The position numbers were made by a program, and so were the translations under genes. The notes under the pieces were generated by a model. The model saw only the letters and a program-made list of their open reading frames with translations. It searched no databases and had not been told where the DNA came from. Shown in pieces: positions 35,501-45,676 of a DNA stretch of 45,676 nt (position 1 is its first letter; each line of letters begins with the position of its first letter). The stretch is taken from assembly GCA_022925895.1 (NCBI GenBank), contig JAKSYS010000513.1:1-45676 (forward strand). The letters are read 5' to 3'. The stretch is from Fragilaria crotonensis. Taxonomy: Eukaryota; Bacillariophyta; Fragilariophyceae; Fragilariales; Fragilariaceae.

Positions 35501-38500
35501 CATTGTTCCGGCAGGCTCCTCAGGATATTCCACCCAGCTGACCTGCTTTCCGCAAAGCCGTCGGCTTCGTTGAACACCGGCGGTTTGTGGTGCCAGTAAG
35601 GGGTGACTCGAGGATTCAAACGATAGAGGTTGTGCCACTTCAGTGCAGGGTGATCCTGCACCCGTACCTAACCCAGTTGGGGCACTTCGTGAAGGGGGTT
35701 GTCTCCGAGTCAGTGGCCGGGGAGACCCAGCTCTTTCTTTTGGATTTGTGTTCGTCTCTATGGGCTTACTTCTCTCTGACCGGGCGTCCTCAGTTTCGAT
35801 TCGCGGCGACTTTGGGACTGATGCCCCGATGATCTTCTGAACTATTGGTGCGACAGTGCGTTGCTGGGCCGGTTTCAAGTGCTGAAGTCCCGCGCGCACA
35901 GTCTTGGAGCGTATCTTACCATGGTCGATGAATGCGCTGATGAGGATCTCAGCAGCGGCCCTTGTCTCGCTCTTAGAAGAAGTTAAACCGTTCACCATGA
36001 CAGTCGAGAACGATTCACCCAGCGGTTGTGCTCGCGCCATCATAATTGAGTCTATGTTTGGAACATGATTCGCGACGCTCGCAACAAACAGCAGTACAGC
36101 GGGGATGCCGGCCGTCTTGAACTCAGATTCCTTTAGTTCGCCAACAAGCGCTATCACGAGTGCTTCTAAGGATTGCTCGTGGTACTCGCCGCCATCAAGG
36201 TCATTGGACTTCGTCCCGATCTTTATTGCTTGCAGCGATTCGTCTCGCATAGGCTTACGACTGTCATTCATGGCAGCGCCAACCAGCGACGGGAAGACAA
36301 CCTTGCCGAGTTTCCCTTGCGAAGACTTATCAACTGCAGCAAGAATGGCCCCAATAACTCTCGCAGCAAGAGGCTTCAGATTGCTCTGTGAATCGGCAAG
36401 TCTGTCTTTCAGAGCCCGAAGTAATTCGAGCAGAGTATTCATCTCGGCACCGGTGGTCATTAACATTCCAGTGATATTTCCAAGGACATCAGCAACTTCG
36501 TCTAGAGCCTCTTTCCTGAGCTTCCATGCGGTCTTACCCTCTTTCGAGCCCATCTTTGCAATGCAGTCTTTACTGACCGCGCCGGCTAAATCGCAACGCG
36601 GAACATCCAGTGTCATTGCTGCCACAGAGTCAACTTGACCAGAGACTTCTTCACCACTTGAGACTAGGCATCGCCTTGGTCGAACCTTTTCGCTCGCAAC
36701 GGGATCAAACGGATTGGCCTGGAATATTGCTTCGAATTGATTCCTGCTAGAGGATTCCGTCAACTTCGACAAAGCCAGAGCTCGAAACGATGGCCCATAC
36801 TGGCGGTGTAATTCGCCAGCGACTGACAATGAAGCGTGTTTCACTTTCACATTGGCGCTCTGGCATTCCTTGTCGAGGAAGTCAAGAACGCTGGAAATAT
36901 TCAGTTGAAGAGCTCGACAACCGAAATCAAGCAGGAGCTTGTTCAACCATTTCGTGAATGCCTCGTGTACAAGAGGGGATTTTACTCGTTCGATGACTTC
37001 GAAAGATTCGTTTACTACCAAGGAAGGCGAGTTTACGACGCACATCTCGGTCAACAGCACGGTTGCGGACGTTGCTAGCTTTTTGTCCGCCACCTTGTCG
37101 GTAGCCGCAGCCACCCCGTCCTTGCACGCCCAAGTGGGAAAGGCAGTGGAAGTCTTTGCATGCACCTCGCAAAGAGTCACAAAGAGTTCAAATGTCGATT
37201 TCATGATGTTGACATTGGAGTCCTTGAATCCTTTTGTGTACTGTTTGACAACAGTCAGGACCGCCGACGTTTGAATTGCTGCTTCTGCGTGGCTCTGACA
37301 AAACGCATTGAGCGCCTGAATTGCACGTTGTCGATAAAGCCATTGGGTTGACTTCAACCCAGCCAAGATCCCACCATTGTCCTCAGCAGCACTCCAATTC
37401 GGGACATTGAGGGCCTGCAGACGGGCCAGCGAATCATTCAGTTCGGCAGTTTGAACCGAAGTCGTCTCCCCAGTCCTTTGGACCAACGAAGTTGAGGGGC
37501 GCAATGCTTTCGGCGATGCTTTCGTGTGCGTATTCAACGGCAGAATTATCGGTTTTCGAGAAGGACTAGATACTAAAGGACCTCGGGTAACGTCGCTTTT
37601 CGTCGCTGCATCCACGCGTGACGATGCAGTCGTGGCAGAGGATAAAGCTTTGTAAGCTCGAGCGTTTGACGTTTTCAGCCCCTCAGTCACGGATGTGACC
37701 GTTCCATGCTGTTCGGTATCCTTCAATTCCAACAGGGCTTGCAAAAGATTGAGAGCAGCTTGACGTACTTTGGCGTCGGTATCACTTAGCTTGTCAACAG
37801 CTAAAAGACTCAGCGCCTTAGTCGATTGAACATTAAGCTGGCCTCGTTTCCCAACATCTTCGGAGCGCTTGACACAACGCCCAAGGTAATCGAGGGCGCT
37901 GGATCGGACGACAGAATTCTTTTGATTCTTCTCATCCAGCTGTGAAGGAACCGAATCATCCTTGTCGAGGAGGTGATCTATTGAAAGAACAGAACCGAAG
38001 AACGAATCTAGGCACAAAGCGACGGCCTTCGTCAGTTTCTTATCTTTTCCCAGCTGCAGAAGTGCGGACACGAAAGGTCTGAGATTCGGATAGAGTTTCT
38101 CCCCAACACCCTCTGCAAGCATGGATAAAACCTGCATGCTTTTCGACGCAACAGCAAAGTGGGTATGGTTGATAAGTTTCCTCATCTCTCCGATTAACGG
38201 AACGTAGTTCATTGATGGACCAGGAAATTCCAACTTGTACGGGACCTCCCCTCCGCACTCCAAGACAAGATCAAGCGCCGAAACCTTCTCTGACCACTTG
38301 GGGAGCAGAATCCTCGTATAGTAATCTGTCGTGGCGAGCTTGCTGAACAGGTTCACTCGAGGCCGATTTGCGAATCGTTGTGCGTCCATCTCGGCTGATT
38401 GTTCTTTAAGTGCTAATAACGCGTCTTGCGATGCCCTCAAATTGTCGGATGACGCAATGCTTCGGAGGCTTCGAAGGCCTACACGAGGCACACTCGCGTT

Positions 38501-41500
38501 TGATTGACTTTCAAGCATGGAGTCCAATTGCGAAACTTGAGACTGCTTCAAACCGCCTAGGAGGTCTTCGAGGGGTGATTTGGACCCAAGAGCTCTACAA
38601 ATTTCAGCTATGATGCTGATACCTGTTTCTCGCACTACAACATTCGAGTGTTGTAGAATCTTGGGCGAACTTGCTTTGATCGCCGCCAGGGGCAAGGTCG
38701 CAGCTCCAAAATCGAGTGCAGCGCTGTGAATAACCTGCAAGGCATTGACAACAATCTTTGGTTTCTTGGATGTGACACCCTTTTCCAAAAGTACCCCGAC
38801 CACGGCATTGACCGACAACGCACCATTTCCCCCGACCTCCATGAGTTTTAATGCAAGGGAGGACGCATATTTAACAGTTGAAGCTTTTGACGCGGAGAAG
38901 CCGTTTCCCTTCAACAAGGAAACAACAATGTGTGAAGCTAGCTCCGGTTTCGTGGCGCTGCAGCAATGCTCAGCAAAGCTAAGCGCGAATTGCAGAGCGA
39001 AATCCAACGCACTTGCGTTCCCGTCTGCAACCATGGCAACGACTGCGTCGTCGAGGCCAGAAAGAACAATGTCGGGATCTAGGGACCCAACCTCGATCAT
39101 TTTCTTGGACTCTTCAAGGAGAACTTCATTCAATAAGACGTACGCCTGTTTCCTCACCTTCCAATTCTTGTCTTCCAGGCACTGCTGCAAAGAAAAACGA
39201 GTGACTAAAATTTCATCTGACCCACCTTCCACACGATTAGGAGATAGAACGGCGTCAGCCGATGGTGATTGGGAATACATTGATCCTTTCGTAGGCAAAG
39301 ATTCGCATAACGATCGAATGGTGGATGAAGTAACGATATCCAAAGGCGCAGCTTCAACGACTGACTTATTTGACTTTCGCTTCCACGGTGGGACTTCCGA
39401 CGGCTCGCGCTGATTTGACGACGCTCTCAATCTCGATGATTTGACTACGTCAACAACATCCACCGTCCCAGCCTGAACGCTATCCTCCATCGGTTCATCC
39501 GATGAGAAACGCGACGCACCTCCCGCAGAAATGGCCTTCAGCTCCGCCAGCAAGGCCGCATCCTCAGCTGTACCTCCTCGGTCGCCTTGAAACGTGAATG
39601 GAGTCGATGATTTGATAAAGCCAGGTGCTTCCTCCGCAACGCTCTCTCGATCGGAGGAAGGACCGTGATTAGGAGCCGGAGCTGCAATAATGATATCCAC
39701 TGGCGCACCTTCAACTACTGACTTGTTCGTCTTTCGCTTCCATGGTGGGACTTCCGACGACTCGCGCTGATTTAAGGTCGCTCTTAATCTCGATGATTTG
39801 ACTACGTCAACAACATCCACCGTCCCAGCCTGAACGCTATCCTCCATCGGTTCATCCGATGAGAAACGCGACGCACCTCCCGCAGAAATGGCCTTCAGCT
39901 CCGCCAGCAAGGCCGCATCCTCAGCTGTACCTCCTCGGTCGCCTTGAAACGTGAATGGAGTCGATGATTTGATAAAGCCAGGTGCTTCCTCCGCAACGCT
40001 CTCTCGATCGGAGGAAGGACCGTGATTAGGAGCCGGAGCTGCAATAATGATATCCACTGGCGCACCTTCAATTACTGACTTGTTCGTCTTTCGCTTCCAT
40101 GGTGGGACTTCCGACGACTCGCGCTGATTTAAGGTCGCTCTTAATCTCGATGATTTGACTACGTCAACAACATCCTCTATCCCGCCCTGAACGCTATCCT
40201 CCATCGGTTCATCCGATGAGAAACGCGACGCACCTCCCGCAGATATGGCCTTCAGCTCCGCCAGCAAAGCCGCATCCTCAGCTGCACCTCCACGGTCGCC
40301 TTGAAACGTGAACGGAGTCGATGATTTGATGAAGCCAGGTGCTTCCGCCGCAACGCTCTCTCGTAAGGAGGAAGGACCGTGAAAAGGAGCCGGAGCTGCA
40401 ACTATGATATCCACTGGCGCACCTTCAACTACTGACTTGTTCGTCTTTCGCTTCCATGGTGGGACTTCCGACGGCTCGCGCTGATTTGAGGACGCTCTCA
40501 ATCTCGATGATTTGACTACGTCAACAACATCCACCGTCCCAGCCTGAACGCTATCCTCCATCGGTTCATCCGATGAGAAACGCGACGCACCTCCCGCAGA
40601 TATGGCCTTCAGCTCCGCCAGCAAAGCCGCATCCTCAGCTGCACCTCCACGGTCGCCTTGAAACGTGAACGGAGCCGATGATTTGATGAAGCCAGGTTCT
40701 TCCTCTTCAACGCTCTCTCGATCGGAGGAAGGACCGTGATTAGGAGCCGGAGCTGCAATTATGATATCCACTGGCGCAGCTTCAACTACTGACTTGTTCG
40801 TCTTTCGCTTCCACGGTGGGACTTCCGACGGCTCGCGCTGATTTGACGACGCTCTCAATCTCGATGATTTGACTACGTCAACAACATCCACCGTCCCAGC
40901 CTGAACGCTATCCTCCATCGGTTCATCCGATGAGAAACGCGACGCACCTCCCGCAGAAATGGCCTTCAGCTCCGCCAGCAAAGCCGCATCCTCAGCTGCA
41001 CCTCCACGGTCGCCTTGAAACGTGAATGGAGCCGATGATTTGATGAAGCCAGGTGCTTCCGCCGTAACGCTCTCTCGTTCGGAGGAAGGACAGTGACTAG
41101 AAGCCGGAGCTGCAATAATGATATCCACTGGCGCACCTTCAACTACTGACTTGTTCGTCTTTCGCTTCCATGGTGGGACTTCCGACGACTCGCGCTGATT
41201 TAAGGTCGCTCTTAATCTCGATGATTTGGATGCGTCAACAACATCCACCGTCCCAGCCTGAACGCTATCCTCCATCGGTTCATCCGATGAGAAACGCGAC
41301 GCACCTCCCGCAGATATGGCCTTCAGCTCCGCCAGCAAGGCCGCATCCTCAGCTGTACCTCCACGGTCGCCTTGAAACGTGAACGGAGCCGATGATTTGA
41401 TGAAGCCAGGTGCTTCCGCCGCAACGCTCTCTCGATCGGAGGAAGGACCGTGAAAAGGAGCCGGAGCTGCAATTATGATATCCACTGGCGCACCTTCAAC

Positions 41501-42526
41501 TACTGACTTGTTCGTCTTTCGCTTCCATGGTGGGACTTCCGACGACTCGCGCTGATTTGAGGACGCTCTCAATCTCGATGATTTGGATGCGTCAACAACA
41601 TCCACCGTCCCAGCCTGAACGCTATCCTCCATCGGTTCATCCGATGAGAAACGCGACGCACCTCCCGCAGAAATGGCCTTCAGCTCCGCCAGCAAAGCCG
41701 CATCCTCAGCTGCACCTCCACGGTCGCCTTGAAACGTGAACGGAGTCGATGATTTGATGAAGCCAGGTGCTTCCTCCGCAACGCTCTCTCGATCGGAGGA
41801 AGGACCGTGATTAGGAGCCGGAGCTGCAATAATGATATCCACTGGCGCACCTTCAACTACTGACTTGTTCGTCTTTCGCTTCCACGGTGGGACTTCCGAC
41901 GGCTCGCGCTGATTTGAGGACGCTCTCAATCTCGATGATTTGACTACGTCAACAACATCCACCGTCCCAGCCTGAACGCTATCCTCCATCGGTTCATCCG
42001 ATGAGAAACGCGACGCACCTCCCGCAGAAATGGCCTTCAGCTCCGCCAGCAAAGCCGCATCCTCAGCTGCACCTCCACGGTCGCCTTGAAACGTGAACGG
42101 AGCCGATGATTTGATGAAGCCAGGTGCTTCCTCCGCAACGCTCTCTCGATCGGAGGAAGGATCTGGATTCGACAAGGGGTCCGTAATGGCTTCATCGAGT
42201 GTCTTTTGTTCAATAACTGAATTGTTAGTCTTTCGTTTCCAGTGCTCTTCGCAGGCATTTGAACCCTGCCACTTAGATTCAGGCGCCTTATTCGGTGATT
42301 GTGTCGTCATATTCTCAATCAATGACGACTCTGGCGCGATTGGATCTTTGTTTTCGTTCGTGACATTGGAATCCCTTGAAAAGTCCACCTTGTCATGGGT
42401 GTAAGTGGAGATTGATCCTGAAGCCATAGCTGTAACGGGATGCGATTCATCGTGGAATCGACTGGACGCGGATCTAGCCGAAATTGCTCTGAGCTCGGCA
42501 AGGAGGGCGGCTTCGTCATCGTTCAT
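32532..42526 (-). CDS. Giant XMAP215/Dis1/MOR1-type TOG-array microtubule polymerase, two exons
   Basis: Join: 42526-33722 and 33653-32532 (about 3,308 aa), 68-nt intron with donor GTAAGT; the join MNK|LAVQAATGSA restores a conserved C-terminal block. Family members bind tubulin through TOG HEAT arrays and speed microtubule growth at plus ends and spindle poles. Layout: a degenerate repeat unit (1-118); eight 119-aa units (119-1071); TOG arrays from about 1105 to 2590, with recognisable starts such as CLEDKNWKVRKQAYVLLNEV, LKSTQWLYRQRAIQALNA and KTAWKLRKEALDEVADVL, plus LEFVLKW near 2405; a Pro/Ser linker with GPFTFSYTPTM; and the helical C-terminal domain used for partner binding. Ordinary homologues are about 2,000 aa, so the excess is mainly the N-terminal repeat. 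The ATG at 42526 is the first in frame. Confidence 0.9.
39270..42170 (-). repeat. Eight in-register 357-bp coding repeats in the TOG gene
   Basis: A marker (GCGACGCACCTC on the plus strand) recurs near 39511, 39868, 40225, 40582, 40939, 41296, 41653 and 42010. The first and last are exactly seven periods of 357 bp apart, so there are no length changes. Each unit encodes 119 residues including AEDAALLAELKAISAGGASR, a DEPMEDSVQ acidic stretch, a PPWKRKTNKS basic stretch and PGFIKSS.PFTFQGDRGG. Copies differ only by scattered substitutions (for example GTP/SAP, SSNQREP/TLNQRES), pointing to recent amplification or gene conversion. Confidence 0.97.
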
Positions 42527-42772
42527 CGTAGTGAATGCAGCTAACTTGCCTTTTAAATAATTGAATATTGATCAGGTCGATGCGTCCTATCTTTATCTTA
42601 GATCTTGCTTCTATTGATAGATTGCAAAGCCCTATTTCTTCGAAGGATGCTCCTCTTGTCCCAATCGGTGGCGACGGCGTCTTAAACAATGATTGCAGAA
42701 GCAACGGCTTCAAATTTGAAAAATACTGTTGATTGTTGACTCTATGTTGCAGTACTACCGTTATAGCTAGTA

Positions 42773-42803
42773 ATACTCTGTACTCTGTACTCTGTACTGT
42801 ATC
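42773..42803. repeat. Short ACTCTGT tandem repeat
   Basis: TACTCTG is repeated three times in a row, running into a GTACTGTATC stretch. Another 7-bp unit only about 150 bp from the large minisatellite. Confidence 0.8.
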
Positions 42804-42951
42804 ATACTAAGCGACATCATTTTTTACAGTACAACAGTATACACTAATAATGTCTTCCGTAACACATACTGTAAAGATACATGTCAAGGGTGCTTGTACC
42901 ACCTACTGTACTTGTACTGCTCGTATACACTACGTGCACTCGTTCAAGGCT

Positions 42952-43206
42952 GCACACTGCACACTGCACACTGCACACTGCACACTGCACACTGCACACT
43001 GCACACTGCACACTGCACACTGCACACTGCACACTGCACACTGCACACTGCACACTGCACACTGCACACTGCACACTGCACACTGCACACTGCACACTGC
43101 ACACTGCACACTGCACACTGCACACTGCACACTGCACACTGCACACTGCACACTGCACACTGCACACTGCACACTGCACACTGCACACTGCACACTGCAC
43201 ACACTG
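42952..43206. repeat. Minisatellite of 7-bp unit CACACTG, about 36 copies
   Basis: An essentially perfect run of CACACTG (CAGTGTG on the other strand), ending in a CACACACTG junction. Because 7 is not a multiple of 3, the translated pattern repeats every 7 codons, and all three forward frames and at least two reverse frames stay open. The resulting open frames are not genes. Confidence 0.97.
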
Positions 43207-44014
43207 TAAGTAAGTCGTACTCCGAGTGTTGATACTCTGTATGCAGTACTTGTACATGTACATCTGGTACCTGGTACGTGGTAGCACTATGCATGAAGAA
43301 TGGTGTACGCCGTACGCCGTGAGTAAGGACCAAGATTGGGATTCCAGAATGTGCCAGTATCTGGTATCAAATGACTTGACCTTTGCACTCCATCTACTGC
43401 GATATGCATACGTGTTGCCAAGCGTTTGGTTGCTACATAGCAATGCTATAGCAATGCTATGTCGGTATGCTGATTGTTGGGACAGACACGGCACTGAAAT
43501 AAGTGAGTTGTCGCTACGAGGAGACTGTAGACTTCAGAGTATGCGAAGCGGGCAGTACGACAACGGCTGACTCTCCTACGCTTGGATATTGGAGGGGGTG
43601 GGAAGGGGTACTTGTGCTAACGGAAGTGAGTGATGGTGGGCAGTATGTTAGTAAGGAGGCTTTGCAATTGCACGACAGTCATTTGCTCGAACCCGGACCA
43701 TTGGACGTATCATAGCATCACTGGAACAAGCAGCTATCATGCCCTCTAGACCTGCGTCCGGCACATGGCATTTATATCACCGGTAAAAATCTCACGACGC
43801 CTCCTCCCCTCGATTATGTTCGCGTGGTAGTTAAGAGTATCTTGCGATTTTGGAGAGTCCCTTCCCCTAGACAAGCTTTCGATTGATCCACCACATGCTA
43901 TGGACTACAGGCGGCGCTGAAGACATGACCACAGCCATGCACAATGCGAATCAGGTGGAGAACAAACATCGCGCTCAAAACAAGATATCCGTTCCAGTAT
44001 CGAAGCATGCTCAT

Positions 44015-44392
44015 TCAGAGTGCCGGTTCATACAGTCCAATCATATGTCCATCGGGAGTTCGCATAGCAGCCACTTTCCCGTGTGCGGGATACTGAATCG
44101 GACCATCGAGATGAGCTCCAAGTTGGGCACATTTCGAGATGGTGCTATCCATATCCAAAACTTCAAAGGACAGCAGAGGGGAATATCCGACACTCAACTG
44201 AGCTTCATTGGACACGGCTTGTAGATTAAGAGTAAACGAACGGCCACAGCAGAGCTCGGCCCATTCATCGGAGTGTCGTAGCACTGAGAGACCCAACCCG
44301 TTGTGATAAAAGTCGACGGCTTTGTTGACTCCTTCGGCGCCACGAACCATGAAGACGGCGCGCGCGAAGCGTGTCGTTGCAGCTGCTGACAT
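44015..44392 (-). CDS. VOC-superfamily (glyoxalase/bleomycin-resistance fold) protein
   Basis: Intronless, 125 aa, one VOC unit made of two beta-alpha-beta-beta-beta modules: RAVFMVRG..KAVDFYHNGLGLSVLR and ..LSFEVLDMDSTISKCAQLGAHLDG, with RTPDGHMIGLYEPA at the end. Members include glyoxalases, dioxygenases and drug-binding proteins, and the reaction here cannot be told. The usual N-terminal metal-binding His is not evident, while the final Glu of LYEP is present, so metal binding is uncertain. It sits alone between a repeat-rich gap and the AATTTGCT array. Confidence 0.85.
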   Translation of the reverse strand: MSAAATTRFARAVFMVRGAEGVNKAVDFYHNGLGLSVLRHSDEWAELCCGRSFTLNLQAVSNEAQLSVGYSPLLSFEVLDMDSTISKCAQLGAHLDGPIQYPAHGKVAAMRTPDGHMIGLYEPAL

Positions 44393-45024
44393 GGCTTGAG
44401 CGTAAACTTTTGATGTGACCTGATGGGCGAGCAGTCATCACTTTGACTTGATGTTCGAATGGTTCTCGAACAAGCACAACACCAATCCCCCCGCAATACT
44501 GTGCAATGCACAGTATGTTTCTACAGTACTCGTACTCGAGCATACTAGTAGTACATGGGATAGAGTACTAACCGCTTCACTCGGAACTCGGAGTACATGC
44601 TAGTAGTACCTGGTACTACTATATGTCATACTTGTACCTGGTACATGATACTACGTAGGTACTGTACATGTACTTGACCGTCGAGTATATCATAGTACTC
44701 TCCACGAGTCCACGAGTACTCCGACCTTATTACTCTTTACTCTTGTACATATCATACGACCACACCACGTACAGTACCTGGTACGGTACTGAGTTCTGAG
44801 TTGTCCAATCTCCAAAGTGTACAGTGCACAGTGAACAGTCCACATTCATGATTCGTCTAACCTGCTGCACTCGTATGACCGACAGGAAGGTCCGGCACTT
44901 ACGTATTGAATCGTGAATGAAGATGAAACGCGCCGGCCGGTGGAGAAATCGGTTCCGTAAAAATCTGGCTGGTGTAAAACTGGATATGCCGGCGTGATTA
45001 TGATGCAGCTGACGTCTGCAAAAA
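44393..45024. other. GTAC island next to VOC gene
   Basis: 44526-44673 alone has 12 GTAC palindromes in about 150 bp, where random sequence would give fewer than one; more follow to 44790. 44830-45020 is plain sequence with no gene. Confidence 0.6.
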
Positions 45025-45462
45025 AATTTGCTTACAGGAAGACAAATTTGCTGACAGAATAAAATTGCTTAAACAATTTGCTTACGAAAAGGAAATTTGC
45101 TTACTGAAAAGCAAATTTGCTGAATCAGCAAAAATATTGCTGACGGAGAATCGAATTTGCTGATTCAGCAAAAAATTGCTTAGGTGAATCGAATTTGCTT
45201 CGTCAGCAAAAATAATTGTTTACAGAATTGGCTTTCAGTAGAACGTTAGTTTATGTCGCCGGGACATGGGAACTTACACTCACGTTTTTCTTTTAAGGAG
45301 CAATTTGCTGAATTGCTGATACAATTTGCTTACGACAATCAAATTTGCTGATTTGCTTACAAAATTTGCTGACGACAATCTGATTTGCTGACAGCAAAAA
45401 TTTGCTGACAAAATTTGATTTTGCTTACAGAATTTGCTGACAGACTGAAAAATTTGCTGACA
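45025..45462. repeat. Dispersed short-motif array, AATTTGCT followed by GAC/GA/TAC
   Basis: About 20 or more copies of an 8-11-bp word (AATTTGCTGAC, AAATTTGCTTAC and near variants) lie 10-20 bp apart, with irregular spacers and a few inverted TCAGCAAA copies near 45125, 45165 and 45203. A 70-bp unrelated stretch (about 45230-45300) interrupts it. On the minus strand the word reads GTCAGCAAATT or GTAAGCAAATT. Frames are closed on all strands, so it is non-coding. Confidence 0.9.
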
Positions 45463-45676
45463 AAGAAAGACCTTGCCGGCTCGGTTGGATCAACAAAATC
45501 GCTAAAATTGTCGCATCACGCCGATCGGAGGACGGCTGGCGTCAGCGCTCATCGATGTCACAAATAACGGCTGGAACGTGCTTGGGCCGGACCTTCCAGG
45601 TAAACACACGTGGCTACCATTCGAATGACATAACCACATTCTGACGAAGATTCTTCGCTCACTTTTCCTTCGTCAG
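45463..45676. other. Right edge, no gene seen
   Basis: The composition becomes more balanced (about 45470-45640) and could be the start of a unit beyond the window. No start, domain or motif seen. Confidence 0.3.

Larger units (their letters stand above)
42527..44014. other. Gap between TOG and VOC genes
   Basis: Presumed TOG promoter at the left, then 42730-42840 with ACTCTGT and GTAC words, the minisatellite, GTAC words again at 43240-43320, and a near-palindrome with TAGCAATGCTA twice at 43434-43461. Frames crossing the minisatellite are artefacts of its 7-bp period. Confidence 0.5.

Noticed and set aside
41170-41739. Plus-strand 70-codon ORFs repeated at 41170 and 41527
   Set aside because: They are antisense shadows of the TOG repeat units, repeated only because the units are.
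42952-43206. CRISPR-like or centromeric array
   Set aside because: The unit is 7 bp with no spacers, so it is a simple minisatellite.
42844-43494. A 216-codon minus-strand ORF rich in CSVQCAV repeats
   Set aside because: It is the 7-bp minisatellite read in frame; the same repeat also opens several other frames, and flanks show no gene signal.

Overview
The window is nuclear DNA of a photosynthetic stramenopile, most likely a diatom (inference). The chaperonin-60 gene encodes a signal peptide that ends in an ASAFAP-like cleavage motif followed by a transit peptide, which is how secondary red plastids import proteins. Genes are compact, with zero to two short GT..AG introns (62-153 nt, many donors GTAAGT or GTGAGT), and lie on both strands without operons. 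The gene set is wholly eukaryotic: GSK3 kinase, PRC2 subunit EED, NECAP, XMAP215/TOG and kanadaptin.

Layout. 1-8.9 kb: a SAL1/HAL2-type nucleotidase cut by the window edge, a three-exon PLAC8 protein, a WW-domain membrane protein, a TruC-like pseudouridine synthase with a signal-peptide-like start, an unrecognised secreted protein, and an FHA protein of the kanadaptin family. 9-17.7 kb: plastid Cpn60 with two single-base frameshifts, an EED-like WD40 protein with one frame break, a NECAP endocytosis adaptor, and a diverged triose-phosphate-translocator-like membrane protein. 18.9-25.9 kb: phosphoacetylglucosamine mutase, a GSK3/shaggy kinase, and an unrecognised, probably plastid-targeted protein with two similar halves. 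About 26.9-29.2 kb: a decayed PIF/Harbinger DNA transposon. 29.6-31.6 kb: an endonuclease/exonuclease/phosphatase (EEP) protein with a possible second nuclease-like domain. 32.5-42.5 kb: one giant XMAP215/Dis1/MOR1-type TOG protein of about 3,308 aa, whose N-terminal third is a near-identical 119-residue tandem repeat. 42.5-45.7 kb: a 7-bp minisatellite, a small VOC-fold protein, and an unusual AT-rich array of an AATTTGCT-GAC/TAC motif.

The genes are independent housekeeping and regulatory genes and do not form one pathway. Intergenic DNA repeatedly contains islands very rich in the palindrome GTAC. The most unusual items are the repeat-expanded TOG protein, the AATTTGCT array, the GTAC islands, the putative EEP plus nuclease-like fusion, and the single-base frame breaks in conserved genes. 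Exon joins were worked out by eye from splice consensus and protein-family continuity. No alignment or database search was run.
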